64,000 bases of DNA from Melaminivora sp034675505 (GTDB taxonomy: Bacteria > Pseudomonadota > Gammaproteobacteria > Burkholderiales > Burkholderiaceae_C), in contig JAUCDD010000019.1 of assembly GCA_034675505.1 (NCBI GenBank), forward strand, positions 124,001 through 188,000. Reading direction: 5' to 3'. This document shows, piece after piece, positions 45,328 to 54,262 of this stretch. Position numbers and translations under genes: made by a program. The notes beneath the pieces were generated by a model, which saw only the letters and a list, made by a program, of their open reading frames with translations, was not told the DNA's origin and searched no databases. How positions within the stretch are numbered: position 1 is the first letter of the stretch; every line of letters starts with the position of its first letter.

Positions 45328-46244
45328 GCGCGGCCTGCCGCGGGCCCGCCCCGAACGCCGCCGGGTTCGCCCTGGCCGGCTGGATGCAGGTGCAGCTGGC
45401 GCGCGTCGAGGCCGCCCTGGATGCCGCGCTGGCCGCCGACGGCCCGGCCGGCCTGGGCGAGGCGATGCGCTACGCCGTGCAGGGGGGCGGCAAGCGCCTG
45501 CGCCCACTGCTGGTGCTGGCCGCGTGCGAGGCCGTGGGCGGGCAGGCGGCCGCTGCGCTGCGCGGCGCCTGCGCGGTCGAGCTGATCCATGCCTATTCGC
45601 TGGTCCACGACGACATGCCGTGCATGGACAACGATGTGCTGCGCCGTGGCAAGCCCACGGTGCATGTGCGCTTTGGGCAGGCGCAGGCGCTGCTGGCCGG
45701 CGATGCGCTGCAGGCGCTGGCGTTCGAGCTGTTGACGCCCGACGAAGGCGTGGACAGCGCCACCCAGGCGCGGCTGTGCCGCCTGCTGGCGCGCGCCGCC
45801 GGCGCGCAGGGCATGGCGGGCGGGCAGGCGATCGACCTGGCCAACGTCGGGCGCCAGCTCGGCGAGGACGAGCTGCGCCGCATGCACGCGCTCAAGACCG
45901 GCGCGCTGCTGCAAGCCAGCGTTGCCATGGGCGCCGCCTGCGGCGACGCCCCGGCCGCGGCCAGCCAGGCCCTGGAGTGCTATGGCGCGGCCATCGGACT
46001 GGCCTTCCAGGTGGTGGACGACGTGCTGGACGTGACCCAGGACTCGGCCACGCTGGGCAAGACCGCCGGCAAGGATGCGGCCAACGACAAGCCGACCTAC
46101 GTCTCGCTGCTGGGCCTTGCGGGTGCGCGCAGCTACGCCGACGCGCTGCTGGCGCAGGCGCACGCCCATCTGGCCGCCAGCGGCCTGGCCGATACGCGCG
46201 CGCTGGCGGCCTTGGCCGACATGGTGGTGCAGCGCACGCACTGA
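45324..46244 (+). CDS. ispA: farnesyl diphosphate synthase (polyprenyl synthetase)
   Basis: Prenyltransferase of 306 residues making C15 farnesyl diphosphate. It begins with GTG 45324 overlapping the xseB stop. First aspartate-rich motif LVHDDMPCMDND; second VVDDVLDVTQD; GGGKRLRPLL binds the allylic substrate and TLGKTAGKD follows the second motif. The two-residue insertion in DDMPCMD (DDxxxxD) is typical of bacterial short-chain synthases. Followed by dxs, the standard xseB-ispA-dxs order. Confidence 0.96.
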   Translation: MSAACRGPAPNAAGFALAGWMQVQLARVEAALDAALAADGPAGLGEAMRYAVQGGGKRLRPLLVLAACEAVGGQAAAALRGACAVELIHAYSLVHDDMPCMDNDVLRRGKPTVHVRFGQAQALLAGDALQALAFELLTPDEGVDSATQARLCRLLARAAGAQGMAGGQAIDLANVGRQLGEDELRRMHALKTGALLQASVAMGAACGDAPAAASQALECYGAAIGLAFQVVDDVLDVTQDSATLGKTAGKDAANDKPTYVSLLGLAGARSYADALLAQAHAHLAASGLADTRALAALADMVVQRTH

Positions 46245-46317
46245 CACTCACCCGCAACCGCGTTCGAGCCCGGCTTTGCCGGATTTTGAGTCTTTTTGCA
46301 CGCATGCCGTTGCCAAA

Positions 46318-46347
46318 CAACGACATGGTGCTATAAAAAACATAGCC
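46318..46347 (+). repeat. ATAGC-type repeat, short copy 6
   Basis: GCTAT-AAAAAAC-ATAGC inverted repeat directly before the dxs start codon. Similar short forms occur at 52326 and 54158. Confidence 0.5.
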
Positions 46348-48240
46348 ATGCAGACTTCCAACCACCCGCTGCTCGACCGCATCAACGACCCGTCCGAGTT
46401 GCGCCGCCTCTCGCGCGCCGAGTTGAAAGCCCTGGCCGGCGAGCTGCGCGCCTTCGTGCTGGAGAGCGTCTCCAGGACGGGCGGCCACCTGTCGTCCAAC
46501 CTGGGCACGGTGGAGCTGACCATCGCACTGCACGCCGTCTTCAACACGCCCGAGGACCGCCTGGTCTGGGACGTGGGCCACCAGACCTACCCGCACAAGA
46601 TCCTGACCGGCCGGCGCGGGCGCATGGATTCGCTGCGCCAGCTGGGCGGTCTGTCGGGCTTCCCGCAGCGCAGCGAGAGCGACTACGACACCTTTGGCAC
46701 CGCGCACTCGTCCACCAGCATCTCCGCCGCCTTAGGAATGGCGCTGGCCGCGCGCCAGCAGGGCGTGGAGCGCCACTGCGTGGCCATCATCGGCGACGGC
46801 GCCATGACCGCCGGCATGGCCTTCGAGGCGCTGAACAACGCCGGCGTGGCCGACGCCAACCTGCTGGTGGTGCTGAACGACAACGACATGAGCATCAGCC
46901 CGCCCGTCGGTGCGCTGAACCGCTATCTCGCCCAGCTGATGAGCGGCAACTTCTACACCCGCGCGCGCGACGTGGGCAAGAACGTGCTGAAGAACGTGCC
47001 GCCGCTGCTCGAGCTCGCCAAGCGGCTGGAGCAGCAGGCCAAGGGCATGGTGGTGCCGGCCACCATGTTCGAGCAGTTCGGCTTCAACTACATCGGCCCC
47101 ATCGACGGGCACGACCTCGATTCGCTGATCCCGACGCTGGAGAACATCCGCGGGCTGCAGGGCCCGCAGTTCCTGCACGTGGTGACCAAGAAGGGCCAGG
47201 GCTACAAGCTGGCCGAGGCCGACCCGGTGGCCTACCACGGCCCCGGCAAGTTCGACCCGAGGATCGGCCTGGTCAAGCCGGCCACGCCGCCGAAGCAGAC
47301 CTTCACCCAGGTCTTCGGCCAGTGGCTGTGCGACATGGCGGCCCAGGACTCCCGCCTGGTGGGCATCACCCCGGCCATGCGCGAGGGCTCGGGAATGGTC
47401 GAGTTCGAGCGGCGCTTTCCCAGCCGCTACTACGACGTGGGCATTGCCGAGCAGCACGCGGTGACCTTCGCCGCCGGCATGGCCTGCGAGGGCGTCAAGC
47501 CCGTGGTGGCGATCTACTCCACCTTCCTGCAGCGCGCCTACGACCAGCTGATCCACGACGTGGCGCTGCAGAACCTGCCGGTGGTCTTTGCGCTCGACCG
47601 CGCCGGCCTGGTGGGCGCGGACGGCGCCACGCACGCCGGCGCCTACGACATCCCCTTCATCCGCTGCATCCCCAACATGGCGCTGGCCTGCCCGGCGGAC
47701 GAGCGCGAGTGCCGCCAGCTGCTCACCACCGCCTACGAGCAGGATCATCCGGTTGCCGTGCGCTACCCGCGCGGCAGCGGCGCGGGCACCGCGCCGCTGG
47801 CCAGCCTCGAGGGCCTGCCCTACGGGCGCGGCGAGCTGCGCCGCGAGGGCCGGCGCATCGCCATCCTGGCCTTCGGCACGCTGCTGTACCCGGCGCTGGC
47901 CGCTGCCGAGCGGCTGGACGCCACGGTGGCCAACATGCGCTGGGCCAAGCCCCTGGACACCGAGCTGCTGCTGCGCATCGCACGCACGCACGAGGCCATC
48001 GTGACGCTGGAGGAGGGCGCCATCATGGGCGGCGCCGGCAGCGCGGTGTGCGAGGCGCTGAATGCCGCCGGGGTGCTGCTGCCGGTGCTGCAGCTGGGCC
48101 TGCCGGACACCTTCATCGAGCACGGCGACCCGGCGCGCCTGCTGGCGCTGCAGGGGCTGGACGCTGCAGGCATCGAGCGCTCCATCACCCAGCGCTTTGG
48201 CGCCGCCGCATCCGACCGCGGCAGCCGCGCTGCGGCCTGA
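46348..48240 (+). CDS. dxs: 1-deoxy-D-xylulose-5-phosphate synthase
   Basis: Thiamine-diphosphate enzyme of 630 residues, first step of the MEP isoprenoid pathway. Seen: TGGHLSSNLGTVELTIALH, VWDVGHQTYPHKILTGR, the ThDP motif GDGAMTAGMAFEALNNAG, FEQFGFNYIGPIDGHD, YYDVGIAEQHAVTFAAGMA (catalytic Glu) and DRAGLVGADGATHAGAYD. The start is preceded by the short repeat and no strong ribosome binding site. Follows ispA by 103 bases. Confidence 0.97.
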   Translation: MQTSNHPLLDRINDPSELRRLSRAELKALAGELRAFVLESVSRTGGHLSSNLGTVELTIALHAVFNTPEDRLVWDVGHQTYPHKILTGRRGRMDSLRQLGGLSGFPQRSESDYDTFGTAHSSTSISAALGMALAARQQGVERHCVAIIGDGAMTAGMAFEALNNAGVADANLLVVLNDNDMSISPPVGALNRYLAQLMSGNFYTRARDVGKNVLKNVPPLLELAKRLEQQAKGMVVPATMFEQFGFNYIGPIDGHDLDSLIPTLENIRGLQGPQFLHVVTKKGQGYKLAEADPVAYHGPGKFDPRIGLVKPATPPKQTFTQVFGQWLCDMAAQDSRLVGITPAMREGSGMVEFERRFPSRYYDVGIAEQHAVTFAAGMACEGVKPVVAIYSTFLQRAYDQLIHDVALQNLPVVFALDRAGLVGADGATHAGAYDIPFIRCIPNMALACPADERECRQLLTTAYEQDHPVAVRYPRGSGAGTAPLASLEGLPYGRGELRREGRRIAILAFGTLLYPALAAAERLDATVANMRWAKPLDTELLLRIARTHEAIVTLEEGAIMGGAGSAVCEALNAAGVLLPVLQLGLPDTFIEHGDPARLLALQGLDAAGIERSITQRFGAAASDRGSRAAA

Positions 48241-48449
48241 CGGGCAGGGCGCACCGCGGGGCAGGCGCGCCAGCGCCGGCCGCCGGGCGGCGATGAATCG
48301 CTACGCGCGGCGTTTTTTCGAGGGGAAACCCGTACCGGTGCTCCCCCCATGCTTCCTACAATTTCCTGCTGCGTCCGGTGCGGCAGGGCCTGCAGGGTCC
48401 GGATCCCGCACCTGGCCGGTTTTTTCATCCCAACAGGAGACACAAGTCC
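48241..48449 (+). promoter_or_regulatory. dxs-dctP intergenic leader
   Basis: No gene seen in these 209 bases. A TACAAT (about 48357-48362) may be the -10 box for the binding-protein gene. Arms GGTGCGG (48377-48383) and CCGCACC (48406-48412) can form a hairpin, followed by CCGG and a six-T run (48420-48425), a possible leader attenuator. The ribosome binding site is CAGGAGA. Confidence 0.4.
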
Positions 48450-49533
48450 ATGGATCGTCGTTCCCTCATCAAGCAGGCCGGCATCGCCGGCGTGCTGGCG
48501 GCTGGCGTTGCGCCCGCCGTCCACGCCCAGGCGGCAGTGCGCTGGCGCATGGCCACCAGCTTTCCCAAGTCCCTGGACACCCTGCACGGCGCGGCCGTCA
48601 AGTTCTCCGAAACCGTCAAGGCCTTGTCGGGCGGCAAGTTCGAAGTCTCGGTACACGCCGCCGGTGAGCTGATCCCCGCCTTCGGCATCGTCGATGCCCT
48701 GGCCGAGGACACCATCGAGATGGGCGAGACCGCCGCCTACTACTACACCGGCAAGGACCCGGCGTTTGCCTTCAGCTGCGCCGTGCCGTTCGGCCTGACG
48801 GCCGGCCAGATGGTCGCCTGGAAGGAGCACGGCAACGGCCGCAAGCTGCTCAACGAGCTGTTTGCCAAGTACAACTTCCAGTCCATGGGCGCGCTCAACA
48901 CCGGCACGCAGATGGGCGGCTGGTACCGCAAGGAAATGAACAAGCCCGAGGACTTCAAGGGCCTGAAGATGCGCCTGGGCGGCGGCGTGTTCGGCGAGTC
49001 CATGGCCAAGCTGGGCGTGGTGGCGCAGAACATGCCCGGCGGCGAGGTGTACCAGGCGCTGGAAAAAGGGCACGCTGGACGCGGCCGAGTTCGTCGGCCC
49101 CTACGACGACGAGAAGCTGGGCTACAACAAGGTCGCCAAGTACTACTACTACGGCGGCTGGTGGGAAGGCGGCGCCGAGCTGGAGTTCTTCATCAACAAC
49201 AAGGCGTTTGCCAAGCTGTCCGACGAGAACAAGGCCATCGTGCGCGCGGCCGCCAACGTGGCCTACCAGGACGGCACCTCCAAGTACATGGCGCTGAACC
49301 CGATCTCGCTCAAGCGCATCGTCGCCAGCGGCACGCAGCTCAAGCGCTTCCCCAAGGAGATCGTGCAGGCCGGCTTCAACTCCGCGCAAGAGGTGTACGC
49401 CGAGCACAGCGCCAAGGAGCCGGCGTTCAAGAAGATCTTCGAGGACATGCGCGCCTTCCAGCGCGACCAGATCCTCTGGAACCGCATCTCCGAGCTGGTG
49501 TTCACCCAGGACATGGCTTCGCTCAAGATCTGA
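48450..49533 (+). CDS. TRAP transporter substrate-binding protein DctP family, frameshifted
   Basis: About 360 residues after correction. The leader MDRRSLIKQAGIAGVLAAG with AVHAQA resembles a twin-arginine signal. VRWRMATSFPKSLDTLHGAA and MRLGGGVFGESMAKLGVVAQ are DctP hallmarks; the pattern resembles 2-oxo-acid (TakP-like) binding proteins. An extra A in the A5 run at 49063-49067 breaks the frame after YQALEKG; the next frame continues TLDAAEFVGPYDDEKLGYNK to the stop at 49533. Probably a sequencing error, otherwise a very recent pseudogene. It converges on the permease genes. Confidence 0.82.
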
Positions 49534-49587
49534 AGCCCAGCGTGCGCCCCGGGCCCGGCGGGCCTGGGCGCGCACCGGAGCACAACG

Positions 49588-49615
49588 AAAAACGCGGCCC
49601 CGGGGCCGCGTTTTT
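49588..49615. terminator. bidirectional intrinsic terminator
   Basis: Perfect 28-base palindrome: arm AAAAACGCGGCCCC and its complement ending in TTTTT. It lies between the convergent dctP-type gene and dctM-type gene and serves both. Confidence 0.9.
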
Positions 49616-49685
49616 CATTGCCCGTCCAGGCAGGCAGGCGGCCGGGCCGTCCGCCCGGCACTGGCTGGGCGGCTGCCCGGCTGCC

Positions 49686-51524
49686 TCAGGGCTTGCTGGC
49701 GCCCGCGGCCTGTTGCAGGGCCTTGACCGGGTCGTCCTGCGCAGCGCCATCCGCGGGCTCGGGGGCCGGCAGCCCGGGCAGGCCGGCAGTGTCGCTGGCG
49801 CCCGGCTGGGCGGAGGGCGCAGCGGCGGGTGCGCCGGCGCCGAAGTCGGGCGGCGCGTCGTTGCCGCGGTCGTCCTGGTCCAGCTGCTCCAGCATCTGCG
49901 TGCCCACGGCCTTCATGTCCACGTCCACCTGCTTGTCCAGGCTGCCCGTCACCAGGCTGGGCACGAAGATCAGCACGCCCACCATGACCAGCTGCATGAT
50001 CAGGAAGGGGATCGCGCCCTTGTAGATCTGCATGGTGGTCACCGGGTCCATGGTCTTGCCGGTCACGTGGTCCACGTAGGGCTTGTCGGGCGTCACCGAG
50101 CGCAGGTAGAACAGCGCGAAGCCGAATGGCGGGTGCAGGAACGAGGTCTGCATGTTCACTGCCAGCAGCACGCCGAACCAGACCAGGTCGATGCCCATCT
50201 TCTCGGCGATCGGCGCCAGCACCGGCACGACGATGAAGGACAGCTCGAAGAAGTCCAGGAAGAAGGCCAGCACGAACACCATGATGTTCACGAAGATCAG
50301 GAAGCCGATCTGGCCGCCCGGCAGCTTGGCCAGCAGGTGCTCGACCCACACCGGGCCGTCGGCCGCCTGGAACACCATGCTGAAGATGGTGGCGCCGATC
50401 AGGATGAACATCACGAAGGCCGACAGGCGCGTGGTCGTGGCCAGCGCCTGCTTGAGCAGCGACCAGCTGATGCGCCCGCGCAGCGCCGCCATGATGAGCG
50501 CGCCCATGGCGCCCATGGCGCCGCCCTCGGTGGGCGTGGCCACGCCCAGGAAGATGGTGCCCAGCACCAGGAAGATCAGCAGCAGCGGCGGGATCAGCAC
50601 GAAGGTCACGCGTTCGGCCAGGCGCGACAGCAGGCCCAGGTGCGTGACGCGGTTGATCACGGCGATCAGCCAGGCGACGAAGGTGCCGCCGCACATGGCG
50701 ACGACGATGCGCTCGTCCTTGGGCACGAAGTCCACGGTCTGGCCTTCCCACCAGGTGTGCACCGCCTCCATGTGCTCGCCCAGGAAGACCGCCACGGCGG
50801 CCGAGACGAGCGCCAGGATGGCCAGCGAGCGGTAGCCGCTGCTGCCGTCGGGCTGGCGGAAGGTGCGCGCCTCCGGGGGCAGCGCCGGCACCGATGCGGG
50901 CTTGAAGATCGCCAGCACGAACACCCACACGATGTACAGGCCCATCAGCAGGAAGCCGGGCACGAAGGCGCCCTTGTACATGTCGCCCACGCTCTTGCCC
51001 ATCTGGTCGGCCAGCACGATCAGCACCAGCGAGGGCGGGATGATCTGCGCCAGCGTCCCCGAGGCGGCGATGGTGCCCGAGGCCAGGCTGCGGCTGTAGC
51101 CGTAGCGCAGCATGATGGGCATGGAGATCAGGCCCATGGAGATGACCGAGGCGGCGACCACGCCGGTGGTGGCCGCCAGCATGGCGCCGACCAGGATCAC
51201 CGCCAGCGCCAGGCCGCCGCGCATCGGGCCGAACACCTGGCCGACCGAATCGAGCAGGTCCTCGGCCATGCCGCTGCGCTCCAGGATCAGGCCCATGAGC
51301 GTGAAGAACGGCACCGCCAGCAGCGTCTCGTTGGCCATGATGCCCAGGAGGCGCAGCGGCAGCACCGCCAGGATGGAGGAGGGGAAGATGTTCAGCTCGA
51401 CCCCCACGAGGCCGAAGAACAGCCCGGCGGCGCCCAGGCTGAACGCCACGGGAAAGCCCAGCAGCAGGAACAGGATCAAGCCCCCGAACATGAGGGGGGC
51501 GAAATTGGCAGCAATGAATTCCAT
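49686..51524 (-). CDS. TRAP transporter large permease, DctM-like (extended)
   Basis: Protein of 612 residues, versus about 430 for plain DctM. The core helices contain AVPFFTLMGLILERSGMAEDLL, TTGVVAASVISMGLISMP and ATPTEGGAMGAMGALIMAA. An insertion of about 90 residues (about 215-310) carries two extra hydrophobic stretches, and an Ala/Pro-rich tail of about 60 residues follows the last helix. Such long permeases occur with 2-oxo-acid TRAP systems. It lies 21 bases downstream of the dctQ-type gene. Confidence 0.93.
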   Translation of the reverse strand: MEFIAANFAPLMFGGLILFLLLGFPVAFSLGAAGLFFGLVGVELNIFPSSILAVLPLRLLGIMANETLLAVPFFTLMGLILERSGMAEDLLDSVGQVFGPMRGGLALAVILVGAMLAATTGVVAASVISMGLISMPIMLRYGYSRSLASGTIAASGTLAQIIPPSLVLIVLADQMGKSVGDMYKGAFVPGFLLMGLYIVWVFVLAIFKPASVPALPPEARTFRQPDGSSGYRSLAILALVSAAVAVFLGEHMEAVHTWWEGQTVDFVPKDERIVVAMCGGTFVAWLIAVINRVTHLGLLSRLAERVTFVLIPPLLLIFLVLGTIFLGVATPTEGGAMGAMGALIMAALRGRISWSLLKQALATTTRLSAFVMFILIGATIFSMVFQAADGPVWVEHLLAKLPGGQIGFLIFVNIMVFVLAFFLDFFELSFIVVPVLAPIAEKMGIDLVWFGVLLAVNMQTSFLHPPFGFALFYLRSVTPDKPYVDHVTGKTMDPVTTMQIYKGAIPFLIMQLVMVGVLIFVPSLVTGSLDKQVDVDMKAVGTQMLEQLDQDDRGNDAPPDFGAGAPAAAPSAQPGASDTAGLPGLPAPEPADGAAQDDPVKALQQAAGASKP

Positions 51525-51545
51525 GATGAAGGAGGCTTTCCGGAC

Positions 51546-52163
51546 TCAGTGGGCCTGCACCGGGGCGGGCGCCTGCGGGTTTTGGGCGTTGGCTTTGCGC
51601 AGGGCTTCGATGAGTTCCTCCTCGCCGCTCTTTTCAGCCAGCTTCTCCGTCGGGTCCGGGCCCTGGCCGCGCAGGTAGGCGATGCACTTGATCAGCTCCG
51701 ACCAGCCCTGCAGCAGCAGCAGCGTGAAGCCCACCGGCAGCGCCGCCCACACCGGCCAGCGGATCAGCCCGCCGGGGTTGCCCGAGATCTCGCCCGAGGT
51801 GAACTTGTCGATCGCCATGGGCGTGCACAGGTACAGCACCATCAGGCACACGGGGGTGAGGAAGAACGTGTAGCCCAGGATGTCGATCCACACCCGCACG
51901 CGCTTGGGTAGGTGGCTGTTGACCACGTCGATGCGCACATGCTCGCGGTTGAGCAGCGTGAAGCCGGCGGCGATCAGGAACGACCAGGCAAACAGGTACC
52001 ACTGCACTTCCAGGAATGCGTTGGAGCTGTAGTTGAAGCTCTTGCGCACGATGGCGTTGGCGGCACTGATGACGGTGGCGGCGAAGATGAGCCAGATGGA
52101 ATATCTGCCGACGATGGCGTTCAGCCTGTCGATGGCCCGCGAAAGGGCGATGAGAGCCTGCAT
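51546..52163 (-). CDS. TRAP transporter small permease, DctQ-like
   Basis: Protein of 205 residues with four membrane helices: RYSIWLIFAATVISAANAIV, EVQWYLFAWSFLIAAGFTLL (with the conserved EVQWYLF), LGYTFFLTPVCLMVLYL and LPVGFTLLLLQGWSELIKCI. The soluble C-terminus is acidic. The start at 52163 has GGAG upstream. First gene of the dctQ-dctM pair; its binding protein is encoded convergently on the other strand. Confidence 0.93.
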   Translation of the reverse strand: MQALIALSRAIDRLNAIVGRYSIWLIFAATVISAANAIVRKSFNYSSNAFLEVQWYLFAWSFLIAAGFTLLNREHVRIDVVNSHLPKRVRVWIDILGYTFFLTPVCLMVLYLCTPMAIDKFTSGEISGNPGGLIRWPVWAALPVGFTLLLLQGWSELIKCIAYLRGQGPDPTEKLAEKSGEEELIEALRKANAQNPQAPAPVQAH

Positions 52164-52325
52164 GTTGTCTCCGTTGAGCGGCGGGGGGGTACGCGCGAAT
52201 GGCCCCCGCGCGGCGGATGGCTGCGCGGGGGGCCAGGGGGTTCACGAGCGCGACATTTTACGGATTTGCCTGCCCTGCGTGCCAGGCGCCATTACAGGAA
52301 AAAATCCATGCGCAGCGCGGGTTCG

Positions 52326-52347
52326 TAGCTATTAAAAAGATAGTTAT
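52326..52347. repeat. ATAGC-type repeat, short copy 7
   Basis: GTAGCTATTAAAAAGATAGTTATG, an imperfect inverted repeat of the GCTAT-N7-ATAGC form, in the 227-base gap between the dctQ-type and modC genes. The rest of that gap shows nothing recognisable. Confidence 0.45.
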
Positions 52348-52390
52348 GAGGGTTTGTGCGTACCTGGAAAACCCCCGTCCGGCACGGCCG

Positions 52391-53479
52391 TCAATCGGCC
52401 AGCGCCACGCCCTTGACCTGGGCGAACACGGCGTCGCCCGCCGCCAGGCCCAGTTCGCGGCACGAGCGCTGCGAGATGCGCGCCAGCAGCTGCGTGGCGC
52501 CCGCCTGCAGCCCCACCAGCACCTGGCCCGGCGCATCGGCGTGAATGGCGCTGATGCGCGCTGCCATGACGTTCAGGATGGTGCTGGCCTGCGGCGGCTG
52601 CCGCGCCAGGCTCACGTCGCGCGCCAGCACGCGCAGGCGCACCGGCTCGCCCGGGCTGCGCGGCAGGTGGCCGGCCAGGTGCAGCACGCCGCCGTCGAAC
52701 GCCACACTCAGCAGCTGGTCCTGCGCGTCCCAGGCAAGCACGCTGCCGTGCACCAGCGCGGCCGCGGCATCGCCATGCGCCAGCGGCAGGTCGGCGCGGG
52801 CCATCAGCTCGGCCGGCGTGCCCTGGCCAATGACGCGACCGCCCTGCAGCAGCACCAGGTGGGTGGCCAGGCGGGCCACCTCCTCGGGCGAATGGCTCAC
52901 GTACAGGACGGGGATGTCCAGCGTGCGCTGCAGCCGCTCCAGGTAGGGCAGCACCTCGGCCTTGCGCGCGCCGTCCAGCGCCGCCAGCGGCTCGTCCATC
53001 AGCAGCACGCGCGGGGCGGCCGCCAGCGCACGCGCGATGGCCACGCGCTGGCGCTCGCCGCCCGACAGGGTGTGCGGCGCCCGCGCCAGCAGCGGCTCCA
53101 GTCCCAGCAGGTCCACGGCCTGCTCCAGCGCCGGGCGGTCGCGCCCGGGCGCCAGGCGCTTGCGGCCGTATTCGATGTTGCGCCGCACATCCAGGTGCGC
53201 GAACAGGCTGGCTTCCTGGAACACATAGCCCAGCTGGCGCCGGTGCGTGGGCAGCCATTGGCGCGTGGCGTCGTCCTGCCACAGCGCCTCGCCGACCTGG
53301 ACCCGCCCGGCCGCGCGCTCCAGGCCGGCCAGCGCACGCAGCAGGCTGGTCTTGCCGCAGCCCGAGGGGCCGAACAGCGCGGTGACGCCGCTGCCGGGCA
53401 GCTGCACATCGACGTCCAGCAGGAAGTCCGGGCGCTCCAGGCGCAGCCGGGCGCAGATGGGGCCGGCCCGCCCGCTCAC
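52391..53479 (-). CDS. modC: molybdate ABC transporter ATP-binding protein
   Basis: ATPase of 362 residues. Walker A GPSGCGKTSLLR, GYVFQEASLFAHLDVRRNI, LSGGERQRVAIARALA, VLLMDEPLAALD, YVSHSPEEVARLA. The C-terminal part (about 285-360) is a molybdate-binding MOP/TOBE domain (ARISAIHADAPGQVLVGLQ...). The start is placed at GTG 53479, which overlaps the modB stop (GTGA) and has GAGG upstream; ATG 53503 is a poorer alternative lacking a ribosome binding site. Confidence 0.94.
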   Translation of the reverse strand: MSGRAGPICARLRLERPDFLLDVDVQLPGSGVTALFGPSGCGKTSLLRALAGLERAAGRVQVGEALWQDDATRQWLPTHRRQLGYVFQEASLFAHLDVRRNIEYGRKRLAPGRDRPALEQAVDLLGLEPLLARAPHTLSGGERQRVAIARALAAAPRVLLMDEPLAALDGARKAEVLPYLERLQRTLDIPVLYVSHSPEEVARLATHLVLLQGGRVIGQGTPAELMARADLPLAHGDAAAALVHGSVLAWDAQDQLLSVAFDGGVLHLAGHLPRSPGEPVRLRVLARDVSLARQPPQASTILNVMAARISAIHADAPGQVLVGLQAGATQLLARISQRSCRELGLAAGDAVFAQVKGVALAD

Positions 53480-54159
53480 CGCGCCGGCCTCGGCTGCAGC
53501 CATTGCAGCAGCATCAGCACCACGAAGGAAAAGACCACCATGCCGCCCGCCAGCCAGTGCGCATTGGCATATTCCATGGCCTCCACGTGGTCGTAGATCT
53601 GCACCGAGACCACGCGCGTGGCGCCGGGGATGTTGCCGCCCAGCATCAGCACCACGCCGAACTCGCCCACCGTGTGCGCGAACGCCAGGATGGCGGCGGT
53701 GACGAAGCCCGGGCGCGCCAGCGGCAGCGCCACGCTGAAGAACCGGTCCAGCGGCCCGGCGCCCAGCGTGGCCGCGACCTCCAGCGGCCGCGTGCCCAGC
53801 GCCTCGAATGCGCGCTGCAGCGGCTGCACCGCAAACGGCAGCGAATACACCAGCGAGCCTATGACCAGGCCGGCAAACGTGAACGGCAGCCGCTGCAGGC
53901 CTAGCGCCTGCATCAACTGGCCGACCCAGCCGCCGGGGCCCATGGCCACCAGCAGGTAGAAACCGATCACCGTGGGCGGCAGCACCAGCGGCAGCGCCAC
54001 CACCGCCCCCACCGGCCCGCGCCAGCGCGAGCGCGTGTGCGCCAGCCACCACGCCAGCGGCGTGCACAGCACCAGCAATAGCGCCGTGGTGGTGGCGGCC
54101 AGGCGCAGCGTCAGGCGGATCGCCAGCCAGTCCTCGGCGCCGAGCGGGATGTCTGCCAT
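53476..54159 (-). CDS. modB: molybdate ABC transporter permease
   Basis: Permease of 227 residues with five to six helices: WLAIRLTLRLAATTTALLLV at the start, LPPTVIGFYLLVAMG (ModB hallmark) and the coupling loop EVAATLGAGPLDRFFSVALP, then HTVGEFGVVLMLGGNIPG. Overlaps modC and lies 103 bases after modA. Confidence 0.95.
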   Translation of the reverse strand: MADIPLGAEDWLAIRLTLRLAATTTALLLVLCTPLAWWLAHTRSRWRGPVGAVVALPLVLPPTVIGFYLLVAMGPGGWVGQLMQALGLQRLPFTFAGLVIGSLVYSLPFAVQPLQRAFEALGTRPLEVAATLGAGPLDRFFSVALPLARPGFVTAAILAFAHTVGEFGVVLMLGGNIPGATRVVSVQIYDHVEAMEYANAHWLAGGMVVFSFVVLMLLQWLQPRPAR

Positions 54160-54230
54160 TGCTATTGAATAGATAGCTGAACCCCGGCATCTGGCGCCGG
54201 CATCGGGGGCAAAAGGCTGGAAATGCTGCC
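54158..54230. repeat. ATAGC-type repeat, copy 8
   Basis: GCTATTGAATAGATAGC at the modB start, then CCCCGGCATCTGGCGCCGGCA and GGGGGCAAAAGGCTGGAAAT, in the gap between modA and modB. Confidence 0.5.
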
Positions 54231-54262
54231 CGCCGGGCCCTCAGGGGGCTTGCGCGCCTGGC

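Noticed and set aside
49063..49067. Programmed ribosomal frameshifting at the A5 run in the TRAP binding-protein gene
   Set aside because: No slippery heptamer with downstream pseudoknot is evident and DctP proteins do not need it; sequencing error is simpler.
52391..54190. An apparent modB-modC fusion frame of 599 residues
   Set aside because: The upstream part is the modB gene in another frame. modC has its own GTG start with a ribosome binding site overlapping the modB stop.
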